The notes below the pieces were generated by a model, which was not told the DNA's origin, did not search any database, and was given only the letters and a program-made list of their open reading frames with translations. From assembly GCA_008330645.1 (NCBI GenBank), contig VLTN01000071.1, positions 1 through 64,000 on the forward strand: DNA of 64,000 nt. The letters run 5' to 3'. This DNA is from Cafeteria roenbergensis. Its lineage: Eukaryota; Sar; Bigyra; Bicosoecida; Cafeteriaceae. Both the position numbers and the translations under genes were made by a program. The stretch's first letter is position 1. Every line of letters starts with the position of its first letter. This document shows positions 32,635 to 43,239 of the stretch, piece by piece.

Positions 32635-35600
32635 ATGCCAACCAACGGAACCGTGCATGACGTTGGAGCGGGCTCAGCCGTGAGACCTGGTTGTTGCCCG
32701 GCAGCCCCGACAGGGTCGCGCCGAGTTGGCACTGCGTGAACGGGCCTGAGCGAGCACGTCCACTGCCCGGCCCCGCCCCGGCAGTCCGGTGCTGCAAACT
32801 GTGGCAACCCGCAAAGGCACAACCGGGCGTTGCGGTGGTGTGAGCGCCCAAAGCTCACCGGAGGTGGAGCGAGGGCGCAGGGCGCCGTTCGTCACAGGGT
32901 TTGCGGCGTTCGCACCTGCCATTGCGCCTCGCAGGCAGGGGCCAGCGGCTGCGACACCCTCTTGGCGTGCGCTGCGGCCGGAAACGTCGACGGCGTTGCC
33001 GAGATGCTGCGGGCTGGCGCTCACGATGGCCTGGAGGCGCTCGGAGAGGCTTGTCGCACGCCTCTGCTCGTCGCAGCAGCGGGTGGCCACGCTGCCGTCG
33101 TCAAGCTTCTGGTCGAGGCAGGCGCAGACGTGAATGCACGGGACAGCAGCGGCAAAGTGCCCCTCATGCTCATGGCGGAGGAAGGGCACGCCGAGGCGAT
33201 GGAGGCCCTGCTGGCAGCCGGCCGCGACGTGGCCGTGGACCTGCGCGACTCTAATCACACGCTGCTGTCGGCCCTGCACCTGGCAGCAGCGGCTGGGCAC
33301 GCAGCGTGCATTCGGCTCCTGCTCAGTGCAGGCGCCGACGCCACTGCGCGCGACCATCAGGCGCGCACAGCGCTCCATGCCGCTGCGCTACAAGCCAAGG
33401 ACGAAGCCGTCGCTGCGCTGCTGCACTCCGAGCCGGTCGGCAACGTGAACGATATCGATGCGCTCGGGTGCACTGCGATCAGGCTCGCCTCTTCGGGGCA
33501 GAACGACGCTGCCCGGGCGTCAGTCGTGCGGCAGCTGCTGACCGCCGGCGCCGACCCGGCGCTCGCACCCGGCCGGGGAAAGACGGCCCTGTCTGCGGCC
33601 GCGGAGTCGGGAAACGACCTGGTCGTCACGGCCCTGTTGGCGTGCGGCGAGCGTGCGGCTCTGGAGGCGAAAGACAGGACTGGCTACACTGCTCTCGCTC
33701 GCGCCGTGTGCGCTGGCCACGTCAGCACCGTGCGGTTGCTCCTCGCCGCCGGGGCCGATGCCTCTGCTCGCGACTCGACGGGCACGGGCGTCCTCAAGAT
33801 GGCCATCAGCGTCCCTGGCTCCCAGGAGCTGGTCGATGCCTTGCTGCCAGCCATCAGCGCAGCGGACTTGGACTACGCCCCTCCCGGCGGCGAGACGGCT
33901 CTCTGGCATGCTGCACAGTCGGGCTTTGGCCGCGAGGCAGTCCTGCGCCTCTTGGAAGCGGGTGCCGACCCGGAAGCCGCGTCGGCGGGCCCCAGGACAT
34001 TCCTCACGGCAGCTGCTCGTTCCAGGTGGAAGCCGGATCTCTTTCGCGCTCTGCTCGCCCACCCGCGCTGTCCAGACGTGAATACTGCCGCTGCCGATGG
34101 CTCCACGGCGCTCCACAGCGCCGCACGGTCAGGAAATGCCGACATGGTGCAGGCTTTGCTGTCCGCTGGGGCCGACGCAGCCGCACTCAAGGCGTGCGGC
34201 TCCACCGTGCTGATGGAGGCGGCATGGGCGAGCGACGACGGTGCGACAGCTCGGCTGCTGGTGGAGTCTGGGCGCGCTGGCGACGTCGGTGCGCGGAACG
34301 AAGCAGGCCACACTGCGCTGCACATCGCGGCGAGCCGCGGAAACGTTGGGGCAGTTGCCGCCCTGCTGGAAGTCTTGCCGCCACAGAGCGAGTCAACGAT
34401 TCACGAGCTGTTCGAACTGGTCCTTGCATCGCGGAAGCCAATGGGAATCGCAACCCTGCTAGCCGCAGGCGACACCGCGTGGCTCGCCTCGGTGGACCCG
34501 GATTCCAAGGCCAAGGCGCTGCTGCTCGCCGCCAAGTGCAACGGAGAGGTCCTGGGGGCGCTTCTGGCGGCCGGGCTGGAAGTGGGCTCGTGGCCGCCGG
34601 ACTGCCAGACTCCGCTCATCGCCGCTGCGGCCGCTGGTTGCGACGCCAGCGTTGAGGTGCTTCTCCGGCCAGAGCACGCCGTGGCAGTGGACGCAACCGA
34701 CTCGAGCGGTCGCACCGCCCTCCACTGCGCAGTGCAAGCTGCCCACATGACAGCGGCGCTGTTGCTGCTCCAGGCTGGCGCAATCGCCTGCACGACATCG
34801 AGCGACGGCGTGCCCGCGCTCTTCGCAGCGGTCCGCGCAGGCTGCAGCGCCCTCGTCGTCGACGCGATGCTTGAGGCCGGCGCTTCGCGGGTCGTCAATG
34901 ATGGGGACAGAAGCCGGAATCCACTGCTCCACATTGCAGTGAATGCGGGCGCTCTCGAGGCGGCCAGGTGCCTCGTGAAGGCCGGGGCGGACGTGTGGGC
35001 CTCTACCGGCGCTGGTCAGCCAGTGCTCTCCGAGGCAGTGCGGCAACCTCGCGCCGAGGAGTTTTTCGACGCCCTGCTCCCCAGCTCGTGCGCGGCAGAC
35101 GGAGCGACGCAAGCGAGCTTGGACGCTGTGCTTCGCACAGCAGCGGAGCTTGGCAAGGTACGCCTTGTGCGGCTGCTTGCAGACCGCGGCGCAGACGTCT
35201 GCAGCACCGGATCGACTGGAGAAACCGCACTCCTCGCTGCTTCGCGTTGCGGCCGCTTTGATGTCGTCGACTTTCTGCTCAGCGACACGGAATCAGTGCG
35301 AGTGCTCGACCAGACAGCAAACGACGGCCAAAGCGCAGTGAGTTGGGCATGCAGGACCGGAAATGCCCGGCTGCTGGCACGCCTGCTGCGCGCGGGCGCC
35401 AAGCTCGCCACACCCTCGCCGCACTGCGCTTCTGCGCTTCAGCTTGCTGCTGGGGCGGGGAACGCTGCAGTCGTCAAGACACTGTTGGCCAGAGAACAGT
35501 ACGACCTGGACGGGCGAGACGGGAAATGGCCGGCGCCCCTGGCCCTGGCCGTCCAATGGGGGTTTCCAGATGTCGCAAGGTACCTGCTCGCCGCGGGCGC

Positions 35601-35790
35601 GGACGCGCGTCAGGTGCCGCACAAGTTCATGGACGGAGCTCACGCTGCGGCGGGCCTGGGCCAGGCGCAGGCCGTCAGCCTGGTGGCCGCAGCTCTTGAG
35701 GGCGGCAACCTCCGCTTCGAAGCCCGCCAGCCCTGGGGAAGGCGTGGGGGGCTGGTGGCTTGGCGGTCCTGCTGTGGCGGTGTGAAATGA
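32635..35790 (+). CDS. Long ankyrin-repeat protein
   Basis: The body is a single open exon (32935-35790) with roughly 25 ankyrin repeats. They are recognised by motifs such as GHAAVVKLLVEAGADVNARD, SGKVPL, TALHIAASRGN and LLAAGADA. There is no ATG before codon 33004 in the exon, and 33004 lies inside the first repeat. A short upstream exon (32635-32679) therefore fits: ATG, 15 codons, donor gcc/GTGAGA. It joins in phase 0 to the acceptor cctcgcag at 32934, giving about 966 residues. That 5' exon is tentative. The repeats diverge normally from each other and are not interrupted by introns, unlike the cassette gene at 5-10 kb. No membrane segment, kinase or other domain is visible. A scaffold or binding role is likely; the partner is unknown. 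Confidence 0.75.
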
Positions 35791-36345
35791 CGGCTGGGTG
35801 CACGTGTGACACCTGAGGAGCGGCGGGGCGCCGCGGCGGGGCCAGGGTCCGCGGACGCACGACGAGACGCGAAGCAATCAGTTCAGGGCCAGGCACGAGC
35901 ACTCGGAGAGACGAAGCAAAGCGCAAACTGACTAGAGAGCGCTAAGCAGAACACGCGCGAGCCAGGCACAGCGGCCCGGCCAAAGCGCCCCGTCTGCGCA
36001 CGCCAGGCCCGCCCCGCATCGCTTCCCCTCGCCGCGCGCGCCGGCGCCCGCGCACAATCACGCGCCGTGGGCGCGCGAAAGGCCGCGCGCTCGCCGGGAC
36101 GCGCGACGGCGCGAGGCCGCGCAGCGACAGCCAAACCAAGGGCGGTGTGGCCGGCAGCGGCGGGGGAAGGGGGCAGCGGAGCGAGTCAGGTACAATCAGT
36201 TGCGCATCGAGGCGCCGGCCGGCACGGCTGCATCAGCTCGGCAGCCTCTGGGGAGCTGAGACGGGAGGCGGGGAGCAGGCGTCCTCGGCTGGCTCTGAGA
36301 ATGGAACGTTGACGGTAGACAGCGGGCGGCGCGGCGGTTGGCCGC
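35791..36345. other. Convergent intergenic region, 555 bases
   Basis: This lies between the 3' ends of the ankyrin and succinyl-CoA ligase genes. No gene, RNA or repeat is recognised. Confidence 0.5.
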
Positions 36346-38568
36346 TCAGAGAGGGAGCTCGAAGTGGACGTCGATCTTGATCTGGTTCGCCTGCCTCACG
36401 ATCTCGGCCAGCCCGACAGCCTTCTTGGCTGCCTCGTCGAGGTCGTCCTCCATAATGATGCGCACATCGCTTGCCTCGATGACGCGCTTGGCGGCCTCGA
36501 CGTTGGTGCCCTGGAGGCGCACCACGAGGGGCTTGCGGAGCCCGACGTCCTTGGCCGCGGCGATGATGCCCTGGGCGATGACGTCGCAGCGCATGATGCC
36601 GCCGAAGATGTTGACGAGAATGGTCTGGACCCCGGGGTCTGCGTCGAGGATGCGCAGGGCCTCCTTGACCTGCTGCTCCGTGGCGCCGCCCCCGACGTCG
36701 AGGAAGTTGGCGGGGTTGCCGCCGTGCAGCTTGATGATGTCCATGGTGGCCATGGCGAGGCCCGCGCCGTTGACCATGCAGCCGATGTTGCCGTCGAGGC
36801 CGATGTAGTTGAGGTCGTGCTTGGCCGCCTCCACCTCACGCGGGTCCTCCTGCGTGGGGTCGCGCAGCTCGAACACCTCCGACTGGCGGAACTCGGCGTT
36901 GTCGTCGAAGTTGAGCTTGGCGTCGCAGACGAACACGTGCCCGTCGGGGGTCTCGGCGAGCGGGTTGATCTCCACCTGCGTGGCGTCGAGCTCCCGGAAC
37001 ATGCGGTAGATGTTGGACATGGCCTGGACGCACTCGTCAATGCCGCGGCTGCCCTCGGCGAAGCCCATGCCCACAGCGAGGCGCGTCAGCTGCTCCGCGG
37101 ACGGGCCCTCCTCGAGGTCGCACGCCTCCTTGAAGATAAACTCGGGGGTCTTCTCGGCGACGTCCTCGATGGCGGTGCCGCCCTTGGGGGACGCCACCAG
37201 CACGGGGCCGCCCGAGGCGCGGTCAAGCACGATGCTGAAGTACATCTCGCGGCGCATGTACAGGCGCTCCATCAGGTACACGCGGGTCACCTCGCGGCCG
37301 GAGGGGCCCGTCTGCTTCGTCACCAGGCGCTGGCCCAGCATCTTGGCGGCCATCTCGCGAGCCTGGCCCGGCATGGTCACCACGTGCACGCCGCCCTGGA
37401 AGCCGTTCACAAACGTGCCCAGGCCGCGACCGCCCGCAAGAATCTGCGCCTTGATCACGACGTCGGCCTTCTCTGCGGGCGGCAGAAGCGCGCAGCGCGC
37501 AGGGGTGTCAGGCGAGGGTATTGCGGCAAAAGTGAAGCGATCCGACGATTTCAAACTGCCGCCGCGCGTCGGGCAACTGCGCCCGCCGACGCGCAGCCGG
37601 CGGCCCCATCGTATGTGCGGATGTGCGCTTTTTGCGGGCGGGCGGGGGGGGATGGTCGAGGCGGGAGTGGGGGGGGGGGGGCTTTGCGGGCCACTGTCCG
37701 CGCAGCCGGCGATTCAGCGCTTTCTCACCTCCGCCGGCAAGGTGTGAGCGGTGAACCTCCTCGGCCTCCTCCGGCGTTGTGGCCACAGACCCACGCGGCA
37801 CGGGGATGTCGAACTTGCGCATCAGCTCCATGCCCACGTGCTCGTGCACGTTGAGGTGCCGGCGCTGCGCCGCGCAGGACGTGGGAGCCGCGAGGCCGAT
37901 GGCCGCCTGCGGACGCGTTGTTGCAGAACGAGGGCGGCGCACGTGGCGGAACAAACGCATGAGCCCAGGAAGTGCACCAAGAGGGGCGCGCCAGCGCAGC
38001 CCGCGGGGCCGGCGGCGGCCGAGAGCACAGACCGCGGAGGGGGCAGGCTGGGGCTGCAAGCCGCGGACCGGGAGCACGCTGGTCTCGTGCCTCGGCCCGA
38101 CCAACTCGCCGCAACGCCGTGGCAAGGCCAACGACTGCGGGCGCTGCGGAACGCTCACTAGCCGCGCTGCGGCCCGGCGCGGCGCGAGGCCCGCGCCCCT
38201 GTCGGTCGCGCGTGGCACCGCGCGGAGCAGCGCGGGCGCAAGGGCGGTCCGCGGCCCGGGAAGGGGCGGCAGGCGCCCCGCCAAGTTCTCCCGGCAAATG
38301 CGCTGCGAGGCCGGGCGCGGGCGCGCGCGCGCAGAGGCCACGACGCCCGCCTCCGCGCGCGCGCAAAGCAAGCCCCCGGCGGCACGCAACCCCTTTCGGC
38401 TGGCTGGCCGCAGCCGGTCGCGGGGCCGGCGCGGCAGGCTGCGACAGGGCGCAGGGCGCGGACGCGCAATCTCACCTGAGCAGCAGCAGCGGGCGCCGCT
38501 GAGCGGAGAGCTGTCGATGCTGCCGCCGCCGCGGCCGCGCCGCGTCGCATGACCATGGAAGCCATCAT
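36346..38568 (-). CDS. SUCLA2: Succinyl-CoA ligase beta subunit, mitochondrial
   Basis: This is the beta subunit of succinyl-CoA synthetase, the substrate-level phosphorylation step of the TCA cycle. Three exons are inferred: 38568-38476, 37864-37729 and 37472-36346, giving 451 residues. Exon 1 encodes an Ala/Arg/Ser presequence ([18 protein letters not shown]) typical of a mitochondrial signal. Exon 2 starts [18 protein letters not shown], the first mature segment. Exon 3 holds [14 protein letters not shown] (ATP-grasp), [24 protein letters not shown]-like sequence, NFLDVGGGA and [14 protein letters not shown]. The Glu of AEKADVV is rebuilt across intron 2. ADP- and GDP-forming types cannot be separated with certainty by eye. 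The second intron carries a run of 13 G on the plus strand (37669-37681). Confidence 0.93.
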
Positions 38569-38943
38569 CGCGATTGCAACGCTGCTGGGCAGATCGGGAG
38601 GCCTGGCACTCCGGAGCGTGGTCTCAGTGCGCGGCGGCGCGGGCCGAGGTGCAAAGGGATGCTGCCGACAGAGCCCGCCAGCCCGCAGGGACCTTGCGAG
38701 CCCCCAGCGGGAGGCGTGACGCCCCCAGACGGGCGCGCCGCGACAGGGCGGCAGCTGTGCGCCCCTGCTCTCGGCTCGAGGGGCGCGCCAGCTTTCGCCG
38801 CCGCGCGCGGCCCAGCCGCGCTCGAGCAGAACGGAAAAGCTTCAAGCTGCGCGCTCCGTGTCGCGCGCCCCGCGCTGGCGCCCTTGCGCGCGTGCTCGCA
38901 GGCGCGCATTCTGCATTGGCGACGGCCTGCGATCTCGCAGGCG
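38569..38943 (-). other. Intergenic region upstream of the succinyl-CoA ligase gene
   Basis: The 375 bases hold the 3' flank of the IQ-protein gene and the likely promoter of the ligase gene. No clear TATA box or other motif is seen. Confidence 0.5.
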
Positions 38944-41115
38944 TCAGAACCGGCCCTGCTCGTCGTCCGCCCCGCGCGCAGACCCCAGGTCGTCGGGGTT
39001 GGGCCCGGCCCCGTGCCCCATCCGCGCCAGCAGGGCAAAGCTGTCCGGCGACCCGACGCTCCGCGCCCCGTGGCTCGCGTCGGCGAACTGGCCCGCCCTT
39101 CCTGGGGAGTCCCTGGACGCGAGCGACGCCGGCGGGCCCGGCCTCCGCGCGCTCGCGGGCTGCGCGCGGCGCGTGGGCGTGGTGGGGAAGGACCCCTGTC
39201 CTCCGTGCCCGGGGTCGTTCACGGCGGCCACGGGGCTGACGGAGGGGGAGCCGGGGCCGTAGTGAGGGTGCTCCCGCGGCGTCGTCGCGGCCCACAGCGC
39301 CCCGTCGCCCGCATACGCGTCGGCAGCGTCGACGTCGTCGCCAGCCCTGCCGCCCGAGAGACGCTGCCCGCCCCCGCCCCTCGCCGCGAAAATGTCAGGG
39401 GAAGTTGCCCGCCGGGACGAGCGCCGCCGGTCCGTCAGCGGGGAGGGCGTCCTCTCCAGCACGCGGTCCGCGTCGGCGCGCATGCTGCCCTCCCGCGGCC
39501 CGGGCAGCCGCAGCGGCGTGGGGAGGACGCCAGCAGAGCGCCACTCCGCCCCGGACCCAGCGCCGGCGCCGGCGCCGGCGCCGGCGTCGCCACCGCCCCT
39601 CGCGCCACGCCGAGCACGGGCGTCCGCGCCAGCCTGCCGCCCGGCCGCCCGCCCGGCCGCCTGCCCCTCGCCGCAGGTCCGCGGCCGCGGGTGGCCGTGC
39701 TCGGCGTGGCGCGAGCGGCTCGGCTGGCCTTCACCGTGGCCCCCCATGCCGCTCGGGCGCTCCCGCCCCCGTCCCGCCGGCCGCACAGGGCCGCCGGCTC
39801 GGCGGAACCCGGGGTTCGAAGCGCCTCCGTCCGACCCGCCAGCTCCGGCCGCGTCCTCGGCACCATCGCTGCCGCCCTCCGCCACGGCGCCCAGCCGGTT
39901 CCCGCCCGGCAGCTCGAGGCCCGCGGCGGTGGACGACGGGATCCGAAGCAGCCGCGCCGCCCGCCTGGCCGTGTCCGCGGGGCTGCTGCCGGGCCTGGGG
40001 CAGCTCTGCCAGAACCCAACCAGGGGGTCGAGGCGGCCGGCGCCGGGCATGGTGCGGCCCATGCGGTGCTCGCGCGGCGCAGCGGACCCGGAGGGGCGGT
40101 GGGGCGCGTCTGACATGGTGTAGCGGTGGTGCTCGCGCGCGCCGGGCGGCCCTGTCCGCACCGCAACCCCGGCCAGCCCCGGAGCCGCGTCCGCGTGCTC
40201 GATGCCGCTGCCCTCCCCGGCGTCGCTCGCGCCGTCGAAGCCGCGACCGCGCGAGGGACCGTGCCCGTGGCCGCTGCCGCGGCCGCTGCCGCTGCCGTGC
40301 CAGCCGTCGGTGTCGTCAGGCGCGCGCAGGCCGCCGCTGATGCCACGCACGGGCGGCAGGAACACGTCGCGGAACACGATCCGCCTCAGCAGGTGGCGGT
40401 AGCGCCGGCGCGTGTCGTAGCCGCGCCAAAGGCGCTGCAGGTGCACCGTCGCCCGGACCGCGCGGCGCATGGCGTCTCGGGTCACGCGAGGGTCGCCGCT
40501 GCGCAGGGCGCCCACCTCGGCCTCGAGGCGGTCCGCCCGGGCGGAGGAAGCCGCCTCGCGGGACCTGCTCTCCTCCAGCATGCCCTCCAGCTCGCGCACT
40601 CGCTCCTCGGCGGCCTCTGCGCGGGCGTTGGACGCTTGGTGCTTCGCGCGAAGCTTGCTTGCGTCGTGCTCGGCGGCAGCGAGGCGCTCGTCTGCGTCCC
40701 TGAGGTGCGCGAGCATGCCAGCCGCAACGTACTTTGCGGTCACCGCGATCATGTCCACGCGCGCGCGGGGCATGGTGGCGACGCCGCGCAGGTGCCTCAG
40801 CATTTCTGCCGCCTCGCGGGCCCGAGCGCCCCCAGCTCCAGAGGCCCGCACGATGTCCTCGTAGCTGCGGCCAGGCTGGTCCCTGTCCTTGCTCTCGCTG
40901 TCGGCGAGCGAGGCGCCGGAGCGGGACAAGGTCGACGACTCTGCGGCAAGCAGGCGGCCGCCAATCAGAGCGCGCATTTTGGCCGCCCACGCCTCCCCAC
41001 CACCAGCGGCCGAGCTCGGCCCCCCGGGAGCAACGTCGCCCAACCGGGCGCTGCCGGCTGCCGCGCCTTGCGGCTCGGGGCGGCCTCGGGGCCTCGCGCC
41101 GTTCGCTCCTGACAT
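38944..41115 (-). CDS. Coiled-coil and IQ-motif protein, otherwise unknown
   Basis: I do not recognise a family. The 723-residue single-exon product starts at ATG 41115 (MSGANGARPRG). The most ordered part is residues 90-245. It has a helical region beginning SYEDIVRASG, then a coiled coil (about 131-201, with AEAAEERVRELEGMLEESRS). Next comes an IQ-like calmodulin-binding motif, VHLQRLWRGYDTRRRYRHLL (about 218-240). The rest, nearly 480 residues, is Gly/Ala/Pro/Arg-rich and probably disordered. It contains a short (AG)n dipeptide run encoded by a GGCGCC-like tract near 39555-39585. The IQ segment suggests calmodulin or EF-hand partners. Confidence 0.7.
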   Translation of the reverse strand: MSGANGARPRGRPEPQGAAAGSARLGDVAPGGPSSAAGGGEAWAAKMRALIGGRLLAAESSTLSRSGASLADSESKDRDQPGRSYEDIVRASGAGGARAREAAEMLRHLRGVATMPRARVDMIAVTAKYVAAGMLAHLRDADERLAAAEHDASKLRAKHQASNARAEAAEERVRELEGMLEESRSREAASSARADRLEAEVGALRSGDPRVTRDAMRRAVRATVHLQRLWRGYDTRRRYRHLLRRIVFRDVFLPPVRGISGGLRAPDDTDGWHGSGSGRGSGHGHGPSRGRGFDGASDAGEGSGIEHADAAPGLAGVAVRTGPPGAREHHRYTMSDAPHRPSGSAAPREHRMGRTMPGAGRLDPLVGFWQSCPRPGSSPADTARRAARLLRIPSSTAAGLELPGGNRLGAVAEGGSDGAEDAAGAGGSDGGASNPGFRRAGGPVRPAGRGRERPSGMGGHGEGQPSRSRHAEHGHPRPRTCGEGQAAGRAAGRQAGADARARRGARGGGDAGAGAGAGAGSGAEWRSAGVLPTPLRLPGPREGSMRADADRVLERTPSPLTDRRRSSRRATSPDIFAARGGGGQRLSGGRAGDDVDAADAYAGDGALWAATTPREHPHYGPGSPSVSPVAAVNDPGHGGQGSFPTTPTRRAQPASARRPGPPASLASRDSPGRAGQFADASHGARSVGSPDSFALLARMGHGAGPNPDDLGSARGADDEQGRF

Positions 41116-41521
41116 GTGCCCAATCGGCGCAAGGGCAAGCGCGGTCCCCGCCTCGCCGCCGGGCCGTTGGAGTGCCTGCCGGCCCAGGTCAGGGCGGCGG
41201 CAGCCGCGGCTGGCTGGCCCGCGCCAGACCGCTGCCCCTGAGAGGTGCGGTGGCCGCTTGCGCCGCGCGCCCGGCTCGGCCCGGCGCAAACCGTGTGATT
41301 GGGTTGAGACCGGCAGGTGGAGCGCAGTTTCCGTATCGCGGCTCTGCTGCGAGGAGAAACTGCGCCGACGCGGCCGCCAAAGCGAGCTGGAGAGCCGCCC
41401 GCACGAAGCACACACGCAATCCCACGCATAGGCTCGGCGGCGCGCGGCGGCAGCGCTGCCGCCGCGCGCACTCCAAGCGACATTTTTTTGTTCACAGGGC
41501 AAGCGGCAAGTGAAGCGCCAG
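41116..41521 (-). other. Intergenic region between SF3B4 and the IQ-protein gene
   Basis: This 406-base stretch holds the SF3B4 3' flank and the presumed promoter of the IQ-protein gene. A short A-run in sense near 41484-41490 lies about 35 bases after the SF3B4 stop. No other element is recognised. Confidence 0.45.
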
Positions 41522-42107
41522 TCAGAACTGGCCCGGGCCGCGAGGCCCCCACCCCTGCGGGGGCGGCCCGGCGGCTTGGGCAGGCCCGGGACCGCCCGGC
41601 GCGGGCGGCACGCCAGAGGGGGGGGCAGCGTGGAACGTGCCTGGGGCGCCCGACGCGGGCGGCACGACCGGCCTCGGCGGCCCCAGCGCGGCCTGCGCGA
41701 CGGGGCGGGGCGGAGGCATGCCACCCGGCTGGGCGAAGCCCGCGGGCGGCGGGGGTCGCGCGTGGCCGGCGGCAGGCGGCGCCGGGTTGGACATCCAGTG
41801 CGGGACGGGGCGCCCGCGGTGCGGCATGTGCGGCACCGGCGGCGGGGCGCCGTAGGGTCCGGGAGGGGGGCCGGGACGGTACCCGCCGCCGCCCATGTGC
41901 ATCGGGAGGGGAGGGGGTGCCCCGTACGCACCGGGAACGGGCGGCGGGCCACGCATCATCATGGCGTGCGCGGGCAGTGGCGGCGGCATGCCGGGGCCGG
42001 GGGCCAGCTGGTGCGGGGGCGGCTGGCCTGGCAGGCTCGGCTGCGGCGCCTGGCCTGGCGCGGTCGCGAAGCGCGTGTGGGGCGCCAGCGAGATCGTCCC
42101 GCCCCCC

Positions 42108-42141
<34 letters not shown>

Positions 42142-42887
42142 TCGACTTGCGTGCCGCGGCCATGACCCGCTCCGCGTGCGTGCCGTGGCGGACGCCGGGC
42201 TCGTCCCGCTTGAAGGCGTACTGGATCGTGAGCGGGCGGCCGGCCAGATACTGGCCGTTCATCGCTTCGATGGCCCTGTCCGCGGCCTCGAAGGAGTCAA
42301 ACTCCACGAAACCGAAGCCCTTGGCCGCCCCGGTCTCGGCGTCGTGCTGCACCCGGGGCTGGCCCGAGACCATCCCAAAGGCCGCGAAGGTGTCGTGGAG
42401 CAGCTTCTCGTCCACCTCCGGGGACAGGCCCCCCACGTAGAGCTTGGCGCCCACCCCCGCCTGCTCCTTGCTCGAGGAGGAGCGGTCCACCCGGATCGGT
42501 TTGCCGCAGAGACGCAGCATGCCCAGCGTGCGGCACGCGTACTCGGCGTCCAGCGCCGACCGCATTTCCACGAAGGCGAACCCCTGCGGGACGACCGAGC
42601 GGGCAGGCGGACGAGCAGCGCTGATGGGGAGCGACGCAAGGGAGGCAGCCTCGGCCCGGGCGGACCGGCTGCATGCGCGGTGCTGCTCGCGTGCCGCGCG
42701 TGCGCGGCGTCGGGCCACTCACCCGGTGCTCCCCGGTCACGGAGTCCTTCGGCATGCTGACGTCCACCACGGCCCCGACCTGCGTGAAGAGCTCCCACAA
42801 GAGCTCTTCGTCCACCTCGTCGGCCAGCGACCCCACGAAGCACGTGGCGTCCTGGTTGCGCTGGGAAACAACGTGTTGGGTTGCCAT
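41522..42887 (-). CDS. SF3B4: Splicing factor 3B subunit 4 (SAP49)
   Basis: SF3B4 is a U2 snRNP SF3b subunit that contacts pre-mRNA near the branch site. Two exons (42887-42723 and 42583-41522) encode 408 residues. Exon 1 begins MATQHVVSQRNQDATCFVGS and carries the first half of RRM1 up to MPKDSVTGEHR. Exon 2 resumes GFAFVEMRS, the RNP1-like end of RRM1. RRM2 follows (LYVGGLSPEVDEKLLHDTF, then GFGFVEFDSFEAADRAIEAMNGQYL). The linker YAFKRDE and GTHAERVMAAAR match SF3B4 closely. The C-terminal half is Pro/Gly/Met-rich, as in other eukaryotes. A Gly run encoded by a GCC/CCG repeat is seen near 42110-42140. The intron is 139 bases. Confidence 0.93.
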
Positions 42888-43239
42888 GCCGGCCGGTCCC
42901 GCTGCCGCGGCTGCTCTCCCGTGCCTGGCCGCGCCTGCGAGCGAGGGCTGCGACTCGCGGCGACACGCACGGAAGGGGCTCTGGCGGCCCGGGGAACTCT
43001 CAGGCGGGCGGGTGGCGCGCGGCGCGGGCCGCGCAGGCCGAAGCACGACAGGGGGCGGGGGGCTCTGCAACGAGCGGCCTTGCTCCAGCCACCAAGAGCA
43101 GAGACTGCGCCGCCGGCTTGGGGGCGGAGCCGGCGCCGTCGACCCCCTCGCCCGCGCCCGGCGCTCGGAGGACACTCCCGACCCGGGCGACGAGCAGCCC
43201 TTCTGGCCAAAGCCTGCTGTCCGGACTGGGGAATCTGAG
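42888..43239. promoter_or_regulatory. Shared upstream region of SF3B4 and the BTB gene
   Basis: A 352-base head-to-head interval. No core promoter motif is obvious. Bidirectional use is inferred from the layout. Confidence 0.4.

Noticed and set aside
32830-35790. Start of the long ankyrin protein at 32830
   Set aside because: The codon there is TTG, and the 35 codons before the acceptor at 32934 do not look like an ankyrin protein. A spliced short exon with a real ATG was preferred, though it remains tentative.
37669-37681. G-run in the ligase gene as a structural signal
   Set aside because: It lies in a predicted intron and is most likely a simple-sequence tract. Other C and G runs occur in introns and flanks.
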